NCBI GenBank assembly: GCA_039621445.1
Contig: CP154956.1
Span: 50,901,204 to 50,965,203 of the forward strand
Length of the DNA: 64,000 nucleotides
Direction of reading: 5' to 3'
Source: Euglena gracilis
Lineage: Eukaryota; Euglenida; Euglenophyceae; Euglenales
Position numbers and translations under genes: made by a program
Notes under the pieces: model-generated
What the model was told of the DNA's origin: nothing
The model's database searches: none
The model's input: the letters and a program-made list of their open reading frames with translations, nothing else
Shown: piece by piece, positions 55,110-64,000 of the stretch
Position numbering within the stretch: position 1 is the first letter of the stretch
How the letters are laid out: every line of letters begins with the position of its first letter

Positions 55110-56170
55110 CCTCTATGCCACCCCTCCTTTTATGACCCCTTTTGATGCCATTTTGTGATGGTTTTTGCACATGGAACGGGGGGTCTGAGCCCCCCCCTCC
55201 AATGTCCAATCACCCCAACCGCCAAAGGAATCGCCCCCAAGGGGGGGGGGGGGTCAAAGGGCCCAAAGTCGGCCCAAAATCAGTCTTTGGCACATTTGGG
55301 GTGGTCGACCTTCCCTCTATGCAGTTCAGTGAGCAGGGGGGGGGGGGGCTCCCCCCCGTGTCCAAGTCCAGTCCCTAAATGCGATGATGAGCTTCACGGT
55401 GCCATGGGGACCATCCGCTTCACGTGTTGGTCTGAACCCCAATTCGGGTTGACCACGGCATCACGACGCTGCTGGGCGGGTTTAGGAATGGAGTGTAGCT
55501 CCACGGGCGAGAAACAGATGTGGAAGTACGCAAAAGAATAAGCTCGGCATCACTCTGTCTCTTAATCATTTGCAGGTGTTGAAACACCGGGGTGTCTACC
55601 GGAGAGCGCCAAAATTAAAAGTAGGGCAAAGTCGCCACGGCGCAACCTCGCCGGTTTTAATTACGCGCGACGGCTGCGTTCGCCAGGTTTAATCACAACA
55701 TCCATGCCGGCGGATGTGTCAGCGGCGAGCAGTAGGAACCGCTTTCAATGGAATAGTCAAGGCCGAAAAGTTTCACGTTAATGAAATTTCATGAAATTTC
55801 ACGCCCTGTGTAAGTAATTTTGCGGACCACGAAAAGGTCGATTTCTTGACTAAATGACGAAAACTGAACTGCTTCTTTTGCCAGCGAACGGTGTGAAAGC
55901 CGGCATGCTGGGGGAATTCAGATCCATGAAGCCCCACTTCCTAATGCCTAAACCCCTCACGAGGGCGGGGAGAAAAACGGATTGCGTTCAGGCGAATTCC
56001 TCTCGGTTTTTTCTCTGGCTTTTTTCTCTGAGTTTCTCTGAGGGCTGGCGGGACCAATTTTGGTGCCAAGGGTTTCTTTTCTTGGGCGGGGGCGGGGGTT
56101 CCACCTGTGGCACTAAAACTGGTTCCCACCTGTGGCACTAAAAGTGTCCCCAAACTGGGGGGTCTCAACA
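55110..56170. other. No gene supported
   Basis: G/C-runs at 55240 and 55335. The 55600-55700 block (CGCGACGGCTGCG and similar) is locally GC-rich without splice-bounded coding sequence. Frames are short. Confidence 0.45.
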
Positions 56171-56177
56171 GAAAGCT

Positions 56178-56757
56178 TTCAGAACATACTTGTAGTTTGT
56201 GCGCCGCAGCGCAAAATTTATTTTCCGCGGTGGTCGCGGCGCACAGAAAGATTTTTGCCGCGGCTGTCGCGGCACAAGCAAAATTTATTGCCGCGGTGGT
56301 CGCAGCGCAAAGGAAAAAATTTTCCGCGGTGGTTGCGGCGCAAAAAAAATTTTCTGCCCGGAGCTCGAGAACGTTGATGTGGAGGTCTCGCTTGACATGG
56401 TGAAAGCTGATCTGTGAAAATAAACAAGAACGCTTGCACAAAAGTTCACTCCCTGCCGCCAAATACGCTTCTCGGCCATGGTCGAGAAAGTATCAAAGAG
56501 GCCAGGCCAGGAAGAGGGATGGGGCCGAAAGGAAGTATATGTGGGACACAATTTAAAAAGACAATTGCTGCGGTGGTCGCGGCACAAACTTCAAAAGTTT
56601 GCGCGGCGGTCGCGGCGCACACATAAACTAGTGCCGCGGCATTCGCGGCGCACAGAAAATTTTTTGCCGCGGCCCGGTTACAAAAAAAAATGTCCGCGGT
56701 GGTCGCGGCGCACGGAAACATTTTTTCCGGTCGCACTAACTACAAGTATGTTTCAGA
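56178..56757. mobile_element. MITE with 14-base TIRs, 6-base TSD and internal GC-rich tandem repeats
   Basis: ACATACTTGTAGTT at 56184-56197 and its exact reverse complement at 56738-56751. Both are flanked by TTCAGA (56178-56183 and 56752-56757), a perfect 6-base target duplication. Just inside each end lie tandem units of about 35 bases built on CCGCGGTGGTCGCGGCGCA plus an A/T-rich spacer: about four on the left (56205-56350) and four on the right (56565-56720). A unique middle of about 200 bases separates them. No transposase is encoded, so it is probably non-autonomous. Confidence 0.85.
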
Positions 56758-57478
56758 ACTATAAGGCCAGAACAACAAGCAAAGCCCTTTTGGCAAAGAA
56801 AAAACAAGTGAAACAACCTTGTTGAACTGCACCGAAAGAAAAGCCGAACGTCGCAACAAAGAAGATGCAATTTACAGCGGCAGGGTCCTGTGATTTTTCG
56901 CAAAACACCACAGGACCCTGACAAAAACATTTTGAAAACCTTCACTTCATTACTCTTTGTCTCTTCTTGGTTCATCTTCCGTTTATTCACACTTCAACCT
57001 GTGAGTCAAGGATGAAAGACAAAACAGATGACATGCAATTTACAGAATTACAGTTTGAAGGCAGTAAACTGGAAAGGAAGAAAACACAGAATACAAGGCC
57101 AAAATGTCCCCAAAACACCAGGCCAAAGACACAGAGCTGCAAATGGAACTCTGTGAAGTGGCGGCAAAAGTTCCAAAACTGTAAAACACGACTAGAAAAC
57201 CATGAGAACGCTCAGAAAATGAAATAAAAACAGAACCCCCAACAAAAGACATGCGACACAAGTTCGGAAGTGAACAGGGGGGGTACAGGACCCCACCTCC
57301 CCCCCTGTACTTGGGAACAAAATTTTAAAGTGACACTTTGACTTCATTTCAACCTCAACTCTATCTTCCCATTCACTTGGAAATCTACTATCTATGATTG
57401 TTTATTCCCCCCCCACGGAGACCAAAACCTAGGGGGGGGGGGGGATATTTGACCGGGTTCCCTTCCAGACCCTTTCTA

Positions 57479-57814
57479 ATGCCGGTCAAACCCTCAAAGA
57501 TGGCCGTGAACCGTGCTCGGCGTCCGTCTGGGACGCGGAATGTGAAGGGAGGCAGCCACCGGCAGCCAACCCCCCCCATGGTGGTCGGACCCCCTCAGCA
57601 CGGTCCTCCCGCGTTTTCTTCACCCACTCCGTGAGTGAAGAAAACACGGGAGGACCAAGACATTGATGACGGTCTCGATGAGGAGTGTCGAGATGACGCT
57701 CCTCCCGCCTCTGTCGATGTGTTGCAAGCACGTTTGGATGAACAAGTTGCTGCTGAGTTGCATGCTCAGCTGAACGGGCTGCGGCCTTGCCGCAAGCAAT
57801 GGCGCTGCGCATGA
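57479..57814 (+). pseudogene. Reading frame interrupted by one TGA inside a hairpin
   Basis: From ATG 57479, 51 codons (MPVKPSKMAVNRARRPSGTR ...) lead to TGA 57632-57634. The same frame continues for 59 more codons (EDQDIDDGLDEECRDDAPPA ... LQARLDEQVAAELHAQLNG) to TGA 57812-57814. The second half is acidic and helical and looks protein-like. No splice pair removing the stop was found. A decayed gene or chance are the simplest readings. Confidence 0.35.
57602..57656. repeat. 22-base stem hairpin
   Basis: GGTCCTCCCG-c-GTTTTCTTCAC pairs with GTGAAGAAAAC-a-CGGGAGGACC: 21 of 22 pairs match, with an 11-base loop that contains the TGA at 57632. Confidence 0.95.
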
Positions 57815-58149
57815 GGGAGTTTGCGCATGTCCATTGTCAAGCATCTTTGTCCGCGGAAATATTGCAGGGGAGAAAATAATCAGACAGGTCGCTGTTTACA
57901 GATTTTGAGCCAAAGGGGGGGGGTTATTCGACCGGGGAAAATAAACAGACGGAGATAGTAATGCAGCCTTGGCAATGGGTGTTTCCGGCCCATAGGGAAA
58001 TTTCTTTATGGTAATTTCCATCCGGCACCGTAAATTTTCTGTGGCGATTTCCATCTGGAAAAATAACCTCCTTCGACTTTCGTAGGAAACAAAATTTAAA
58101 AAGTTCTGCCGTCGCAAGGCATTCATCTGAGCGAAGCAGAAGATACTAT

Positions 58150-58500
58150 GGGGGGTTGGTACGCCGGGGATTTTCGCGATTTTTTGAAGGAAAATTTTGT
58201 TGGAAACCATGGTACACCCCGCCCCCCCCCCCCCCCTAGTCGCCGACCCCCTCGCCACGCCATTCCCCCCCCCCCTAGCCGGACCCCCTCGCCACGCCAC
58301 CGGGGATTTTGGCGATTTTTCGAAGGAAAATTTTGTTGGAAACCATGGTACCCCCTCCCCCCCCCTGGTCGCCGACCCCCTCGCCACGCCATCCCCCCCC
58401 CCTATTTGGACCCCCTCGCCCCGGTGGCGTGGCGAGGGGGTCCAGCTAGGGGGGGGGGGGTAAATGGCGTGGCGAGGCCCTCGGAGAGGGGGGGGGGGGT
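58150..58500 (-). repeat. Inverted repeat pair R4, right copy
   Basis: Contains GATTTTTTGAAGGAAAATTT, GTTGGAAACCATGGTAC and GACCCCCTCGCCACGCC, the inverse of 54800-55080. Its final part switches to the plus-sense GTGGCGAGGGGGTC, forming a local palindrome near 58415-58440. The pair encloses about 3 kb that includes the MITE and the interrupted frame. Confidence 0.8.
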
Positions 58501-59714
58501 AGGATTGCTATTTTTCCGGAAAAATAAAATTTTATTTTTCCGATGGAAAAATTGCGGAAAAATTGCGGAAAAATTGGAAATATTGCCGATATTTTTCCAT
58601 CATATGAAAATTGACCCGGAATGGGAACCAACCATCAGCCATTCAAAGACAAAGAAAACTGGAATCAAATGGCAGTCGCTGCATGTGATGCCAGCAAACG
58701 CCACAGGCTAGGTTTGCAATGCGAGTGATTCACACGGATATACCTCACTCACCAGCTTTTCAAAAGCAATCCGCAAGGTTGGGTTTTTGTTTTTTTGTAT
58801 TTTTGGGGGGGGTCCCAAAATCGGCCAAAAAATTTGGGGGGGGTACCCAAAAATCAAATTTTTGGGTCTCCATTGACGATGAGAGAAAACCATGGCAAAC
58901 AATGGTCGACATCCGCAAAGTCACGAAGGGGCTGTCGCTCAGAGTTGTCCTGAACACTCCCCGCCTGCTTGAAACACTTTCTGGCGGTTTACTTTTCAGT
59001 AGTCAGACCATCCCCCACCCAGTTAGTCCAGTTAGTTTAGTTAGTACAATTTTGGGTCCTGAATTTTTTTGGGGCCACAAGCCCTTTCAAAATGCACCAA
59101 AATGCAATTTTCTGTTCGAGACATGTAAAACCCCCCAAATAATACCCGGGGTAATATTTTTTCGCCCGAAGTCCCGGCCCGAGGGGGGGGGGGCATTATT
59201 TCCCAAAAATTTTCGAAATTTTCGAAGTTCCGTAGGAGCAAAAATAGTGCCAAAACCCCCCCTTGGGATCAATTTTTTTTTTACTTTTTCATGAAATTTA
59301 GCAAATTTAGCATTTCTTGGAGGCCAGATAATCCAGAAAAATCGATTTTTTTCGAAATTTATCGTCAGAGATTGTGATTTTTACCTACATTTTCAGGTCA
59401 AAAATCCGGGCTTTCGGCCCGAAACTGGGGGAGGGGGGTATTATTTTGGTGGCCGAAGTCGTACCCCGAGGGGGGGGTATTATTTGGGGGGGGATTATTT
59501 GGGGGGAGGGTTTACAATGATCACACCCCTGCCCCCCCCCCAATCAGAGGCCACAATTCTGGAGGGCATGATTTTCCCTCCGAAAATAACAGTCTGGATT
59601 CCAACGGTCACCCCTTATCAGAATCCACAATTTTGTTGTACCATTCCCCCCCCCCCGTGTATAAACACTGGCCTTGTATAAGCACTGCCCCCCCCCCCGG
59701 TGCGCTTCCATCCT

Positions 59715-59785
59715 TTTGGACGTGTTGGACAGGAATCCTGCTTTGCACGCGGGGTCGGTGGTTCGATCCCGGCTGCAGCCCCAGG
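59715..59785 (+). other. tRNA-Ala-like relic or SINE head
   Basis: An anticodon-arm look-alike CCTGC-TTTGCAC-GCGGG (would-be anticodon TGC), a five-base variable loop, and GGTTCGATCCC, close to a B box, in the right order and spacing. No matching 5' acceptor strand is present and the T stem has a mismatch, so it is not a functional tRNA as read. Confidence 0.3.
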
Positions 59786-59852
59786 GATCACCCAGGGTGG
59801 GTCCAGCCGGACTCCCCCGGAGGGCCCAGAGGGGGGTGAGATATACTTTTTG

Positions 59853-59865
59853 GCGCCGCAGGCGC
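59853..59865. repeat. GC hairpin H6
   Basis: GCGCC, loop GCA, GGCGC, followed by AGAAATTTTTGAAAAAAATGG and GGCCAAAATCGGCC. Confidence 0.8.
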
Positions 59866-60612
59866 AGAAATTTTTGAAAAAAATGGCTTTTCCTGGCCAA
59901 AATCGGCCTTTTTTAGGTAGTTAGGGGTTAGGGGTAAAATTTTTCAAAGAGGGGGTCCCAAAAATACAAATTTTTGGTGTTTTTGGGGGGGGTACCCAAA
60001 AAACAAAATTTTGGGGGGGGGACCCAAAACCCAAAACCCAACCTTGCAATCCGAGGTCTGCCATCGGGTAAAAAATCCGCTGTACTGAATACTCTCTCAA
60101 CCGATGCTTGAGAAGCCAGAATACAAGCCAGCAGTTTTCCTAGACTGGATATGTTATGAACACCAAAAAAAATGACGATTTGGCCCTCCAAAAACGTCCA
60201 AAAAAAACCACCAAAGCAGCATTTTGGGCCAGTTAAAGAGATGTATGGTTGGATTGCATCGTTGTTGCCAATCGCAATACACACATCGTGCAACAATCGC
60301 ATCCTTCATATCAACAATGTCACCCTCTTTGTTCAATGGGGGTGTACGGGTCGCGGGGGGGGTCGCAGGGGGAACGTGGCAGTTTTGACAGGTCACGTGT
60401 GACCAGTGTGACCTCACTTACAACGTCACACGGGACCTATTTTTAGAACTTTTGGATCCAAAAATAGATCCAATTAGGAATTCATCACACATTTTTTGGC
60501 AATTTTGATTCCTAATTTGGGTGCCAATTCCTAATCAGGCGCCATTTTTTGGCTCTTACTGAGATGCGGAAACCCTCCATGTGTGGGTCGCGGGGGGGTC
60601 GCGGGGGTGTCG

Positions 60613-60613
<1 letters not shown>

Positions 60614-60646
<33 letters not shown>
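60614..60646 (+). repeat. 33-base poly-G run
   Basis: Uninterrupted G33, preceded by three TCGCGGGGG units. The longest of dozens of G-runs in the window. Confidence 0.98.
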
Positions 60647-60647
<1 letters not shown>

Positions 60648-60999
60648 TACACCCCCAATGGCACAAAATGTGTCCAAATTCCAACCTTCCTTCCACGGCC
60701 CATGACAAAAAACACCACTGCAAAAAGAAAAAAAATATTTTTCCTATTTTTCCTATTGGAAAAATAAAAAAATATTTTTCTTAGAAAAATTGCGTAAATT
60801 TTTCCTGGAAATTTTTCCTGGAAATATTTCAGCAATCCTAGGGGGGAGGGGTGTTCCAACCCCCCAATCCCAGAGAAGGACACGCCAGCCCACACCAAAC
60901 AGTTGGATGAAAGAACATTTTTTCACTACATCGGTGTTGCAAACAAGAAGACGAACCACAATATAACGTGGTGTGACGGTTTTGGCCACAACCTGTAGC

Positions 61000-61155
61000 C
61001 CAAAACTGGCCAACGCATCTCGCCCAAAATTAGCCAGCACATCTGGCCCAAAACCGGCCAAAAACTGGCCACCACATTTGGCCCAAAACTGGCCAGCACA
61101 TCTGGCCCAAAACTGGCCAACATATCTGGCCAAAAACTGGCCACCACATCTATCC
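61000..61155 (+). repeat. 24-base minisatellite
   Basis: Units of CATCTGGCCCAAAACTGGCC with AACA/AGCA/ACCA linkers, six to seven copies. One frame reads TSGPKLA repeats. Confidence 0.9.
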
Positions 61156-61382
61156 ACCAAAATAGTTAACAAAAGCCAAACCAGCACAAGGCAAGCTTGA
61201 CGAAAAACGAGTGCAGGTACAACTTAGTGCAGAGCCGCTGCCTCCTGCAAACTTCACCTTGACCTTGCACGTTGAAATCACTTGAAGTGGTGTTTGTTTC
61301 TTGAAACTTGAGCCTTGAGGCCGTGTTACGAGCACCAGGCCTCAGGACAGAGGCTGTGTTAGTAACGCAGGCCTCAGGGCTT

Positions 61383-61416
61383 GACAAAGGCTGTGTTATA
61401 TAACACAGCCTTTGTC
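61383..61416. repeat. 34-base perfect palindrome
   Basis: GACAAAGGCTGTGTTAT followed directly by its exact reverse complement ATAACACAGCCTTTGTC. Confidence 0.97.
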
Positions 61417-61695
61417 CTGAGGCGTGGGTTGCTAACACAGCCTCCGTCATACCAACGAAAAAAGACATTGAAGAATACAGAAATATGATGCATAGACATT
61501 GCAGGCTAAAAATGCAGTACGAACAACAACACATTCCACTCTGCCCCGGCAATGTGGAATTGTCGCTAGGCCAAAACGACAGCGAACAGACATGGCAGTG
61601 CCATGTGGTCAGAAAGTGCAAATAGGTCACTTACCAGAACAACGCACACGCCCAACTCCCAAAACGAGGTGGCGTTGCCAAACCAGCACATTTGA

Positions 61696-61711
61696 GGTTA
61701 GGGTTAGGGTT
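61696..61711 (+). repeat. Short TTAGGG array
   Basis: GGTTAGGGTTAGGGTT, an interstitial telomere-type sequence immediately downstream of the stop of the minus-strand ORF. Confidence 0.85.
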
Positions 61712-62054
61712 GCGTCAAGGCAACATCTCTTTGAGTGGCATCATCAAAAAGGCAGCCCACAGACAAAGTCCATTTTGCAAAGGTCATCAAATCATCCAAA
61801 TTGGACAAAACCCAATTTTGATGGGCCAGAATTTTGGCAAAATCCATCGCCGCATGGAAGGAAAGTTTTTGGTTCTTTTCCGTTCCCGTTGGGAGTCCCG
61901 GTTGTTCGGCAAACGTGTCGCCAAACAACACAGTGTCTGCCGGGGATGGACGTGCTGGATTTTGGGCCTGTTCCAAAGCGGCCAAAAATGCGTCCACGGG
62001 CGGCAATGGTCCCAGGGCTGCTTCAGCGACACTCACCAATTGTGCAGGCATCAT
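61704..62054 (-). CDS. 116-residue ORF of element B
   Basis: ATG ATG start at 62054 (MMPAQLVSVAEAALGPLPPV), Pro/Ala-rich first half, then SFHAAMDFAKILAHQNWVLS and DLMTFAKWTLSVGCLFDD. The stop overlaps the TTAGGG array. A GTGAGT donor occurs at codon 6, so an intron is possible. No family recognised. Confidence 0.45.
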   Translation of the reverse strand: MMPAQLVSVAEAALGPLPPVDAFLAALEQAQNPARPSPADTVLFGDTFAEQPGLPTGTEKNQKLSFHAAMDFAKILAHQNWVLSNLDDLMTFAKWTLSVGCLFDDATQRDVALTQP

Positions 62055-62160
62055 TTTGTGTTTGGCTGCAAAAGGTGCAAGGGTGGAGTGTGGGATAGCC
62101 GCTGTTAACTAACACAGCCTCTGTCCTGAGGCCTGGTGCTGTTGTAACACGGCCTCAAAA

Positions 62161-62283
62161 AACTGTGTTGCTAACCCAGCCTCTGTCCTGAGGTCTGGGT
62201 TGCTAACCCAGCCTCCATCCTTCGGACGAAGGCTGGGTTAGCAACCCAGGCCTCAGGACAGAGGCTGGGTTAGCAACACAGTT
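62161..62283. repeat. 54-base-arm inverted repeat
   Basis: Arms 62161-62214 and 62230-62283 are complementary at 53 of 54 positions, with a 15-base loop that itself contains CCTTCG/CGAAGG. Each arm contains two TTGCTAACCCAGCCT modules around CTGTCCTGAGG. Confidence 0.98.
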
Positions 62284-62574
62284 CTTGATATAGAGCCCAC
62301 CAGGGGCTTCACTTGTTAGCCATAAAAAAAAATACCCTCACCCCCCCCCCCTATTTGCCCCCCCCCCCCAATTGGCTAATTGGGGGTCCCGTTGGACGGT
62401 CCATTAGCCAATTAGGGGGGTGGTCAGGCTTATTGGTCATTGGCCGGGGTAACCTCCCCCCTAATTGTCCCCCCCCCCTAATTGGCTAATTGGGGGGTCC
62501 GAAGGAGCCCGGCCATTAGCCAAATAGGGGGGGGGGGGGTGAGGGTAGATGGTGGGGGTGGAAAGCTCCACAAC

Positions 62575-62672
62575 CTTTGAACATCCATTCTTGCTAGCCT
62601 TGGAAATCTCATCTCCCATAACGTCAGATAATGTCGAAGTGTTAATGAAGTTGAACTCCACTGCCTGGGCAT
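62575..62672 (-). CDS. Candidate exon
   Basis: CCCCCAG|AT to CAAAG|GTTGTG. The frame reads AQAVEFNFINTSTLSDVMGD and EISKASKNGCSK. It has a clean acceptor after a polypyrimidine tract, and may belong with the exon at 63137 and possibly the ORF at 62054. Unassigned. Confidence 0.45.
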
Positions 62673-62924
62673 CTGGGGGAAAAGAGAATTAAGGTCGCGA
62701 AATCCTAATTTCGCGATTTTTGAAATTTCCAGAAATTTACAATTTACGGAAAAAATAAATTTCAGAAAATTGCCCAATGCTACCCTCAACCCCTCCCTAT
62801 TTGCCTCCCCCCCTCCCCCCCCCCCCTTATTGTCCCCCCCCCTTTATTGTCCCTGGGCCCCGGCCGACGGGGGGTTTTTTTGGCCCGGCCAATGAAATTC
62901 CTTTGGTACCCCTTTATTGTCCCC

Positions 62925-63137
62925 CCCCAAGTCATCCAGCTCAGGATAAGATGCTTGCCAATGTTGCCACAGTTTGGCGAACCCCAAACAGTTGGCAACA
63001 GCAGCAAGCTCTGCACCTTCGGAACCAGACTTTTTCTTCGTGTTGCCCTGTGCCAGCAAGGTGCCAGGAAGGGGGTCAACCTTCGGCTTCTTGGCATCTT
63101 GCTGGTATACCACGAGAGCAGCCAGGAACAGTTCCAA
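62925..63137 (-). CDS. Candidate exon
   Basis: GTATTTCAG|TTG opens LELFLAALVVYQQDAKKPKV, then GSEGAELAAVANCLGFAKLW and QHWQASYPELDDL. The 3' edge is uncertain. The composition looks protein-like. No family recognised. Confidence 0.45.
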
Positions 63138-63244
63138 CTGAAATACTAGGCTGAAAACTGCGGCATTCGTGTGTCTGACACTCCGAGAGACAAACTTATT
63201 ACAGCAAGGAACCCACTGCGGAAGATGGTTTCTTTTTGGCATTT

Positions 63245-63390
63245 GGCAGAAAGCACGGGAAAAATAGCGCGCTGTTATGCCGCGCGTTCCGGAGAGACAC
63301 CGCGTTGTAATACCCCGCGGTAATTGTCGCCGCGGCAATTACCCACCCGCGGTAAATGTCGGCCCCCGGTATGTCTGGTAGTGAGAGGTT
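63245..63390. repeat. CGCG-rich local palindromes
   Basis: Short inverted words such as GCGCGCTGTTATGCCGCGCG and GCGGTAATTGTCGCCGCGGC followed by AATTACC crowd within 150 bases. No coding reading was supported. Confidence 0.6.
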
Positions 63391-63924
63391 TTTTAGGGAA
63401 GAGACTACCCTCAACCCCCCCTCACCGGGCTCTTTCAGACCCCCAATTAGCCAATTAGGGGGGGGGGGCTCGAGGACCCCTACCCAAAAATTTCTTCCCT
63501 GTGCAAAATTTGTCAATTTTTTTTAGCATATTTGGATTGGTCATGACTTTTTCTTATCCGGCAAATTTTAAAATTTTCGAAACAAACATTTTTTGGAGGT
63601 TTTTTCTGAGCCCTTTTTGCGGCCTTGCCGAAATTGGCCGGTCTTGTCCCGGAGGCCAGTTAGCCAATTACCCCCCCCCCCTTTGTTGTCCCACCGACCT
63701 GCCCCTTTGTTGCCTGGACGCAGGGTTGTTCGTGTTAAAAACAGGTCGTTTTAAAACACCGATTTAAATCAGTTTAAAACAGCCGAGCCCCAGAAACGTA
63801 TAAAACAGCCGGCATACGCCGTCAATAACCCGTATTGAAAAACCGGAGCACATCAGTTTGCACACCCAGAAGGAGGCGTTGTTGGACATCCAAATGCTTT
63901 TCAGCGCGAAAGATAATTCAAGGC

Positions 63925-64000
63925 TGCATAGAGGTAGAGGTAGAGGTCAAAGGCCTCTACCTCTATGTCAACCACCTCTACCTCTACCACTACCTCTATG
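63925..64000. repeat. Inverted (GTAGAG)n / (CTCTAC)n hexamer repeat
   Basis: AGAGGTAGAGGTAGAGG faces CCTCTACCTCTATG with a short spacer. Related AGAGGTAGAGGTGGAGG words occur at 54815-54840. The window ends inside it. Confidence 0.85.

Larger units (their letters stand above)
61330..62296 (-). mobile_element. Palindrome-bounded ORF element B (proposed)
   Basis: A left palindrome cluster (61330-61450), an array of TTAGGG type (61696-61711), a 116-codon minus-strand ORF (62054-61704) and a right palindrome cluster (62105-62283), ending in CAGTTCTTGATATAGAG. It shares layout, stem words (CTGTGTT/AACACAG) and terminal word with element A. Confidence 0.4.

Noticed and set aside
59715-59785. Functional tRNA-Ala gene
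   Set aside because: The anticodon arm and B box are convincing, but there is no acceptor-stem partner and the T stem is mismatched. Kept only as a tRNA-like relic.

Overview
This window looks like nuclear DNA of an intron-rich microbial eukaryote. No prokaryotic operons are visible. Protein-coding signal occurs as short GC-rich blocks whose third codon positions are mostly G or C. These blocks lie in AT-richer sequence and are bounded by GT...AG splice sites. Introns and spacers are full of G8-G14 runs, paired C-run/G-run palindromes, A-runs, microsatellites and short dispersed repeats, and one short TTAGGG-type array is present. An alga or other protist fits, but the sequence does not fix the lineage. 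No tool was run. Exon models were built by hand from open frame, splice sites and intron-phase agreement, and family calls come from remembered family patterns, not from database searches.

Layout. 1-3030: no gene; a CA microsatellite and dispersed repeats. 3036-4278 (minus): start of a gene K with a proline-rich start, an acidic tract and a coiled coil, running off to the left. 5457-11713 (minus): candidate exons of an unassigned gene L, all modelled in phase 0. 13626-23482 (minus): the best gene of the window, about 790 residues from ten or more exons, with a signal peptide, a Cys-rich ectodomain, a membrane helix and a Cys/Arg tail. Its exon order and strand patterns match the gamete fusogen HAP2/GCS1. 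One of its introns holds about 1 kb of GT/GCGT microsatellite. 25212-32014 (minus; a start exon may lie at 33248): an exostosin-like type II Golgi glycosyltransferase. 33.4-38.6 kb: no convincing gene, mostly microsatellites and short repeats. 39285-42916 (minus): a uL29-like ribosomal protein, probably organellar, with a basic coiled exon just downstream. 43-52 kb: mostly repeats, with one 131-codon intronless reading frame at 44.4-44.8 kb. 52.9-64.0 kb: repeat-rich and mobile-element-rich, with two palindrome-bounded ORF elements, a MITE with perfect terminal repeats and target duplication, an inverted repeat pair and several small reading frames.

The recognisable genes do not form a pathway. 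HAP2 would act in gamete fusion at the cell surface, the glycosyltransferase in the secretory pathway, and uL29 in an organelle ribosome. The most novel material is the repeat biology: palindrome-flanked ORF elements sharing a terminal motif, a GCGC-GAA-GCGC hairpin family, the tandem-repeat MITE and the pervasive poly-G tracts.
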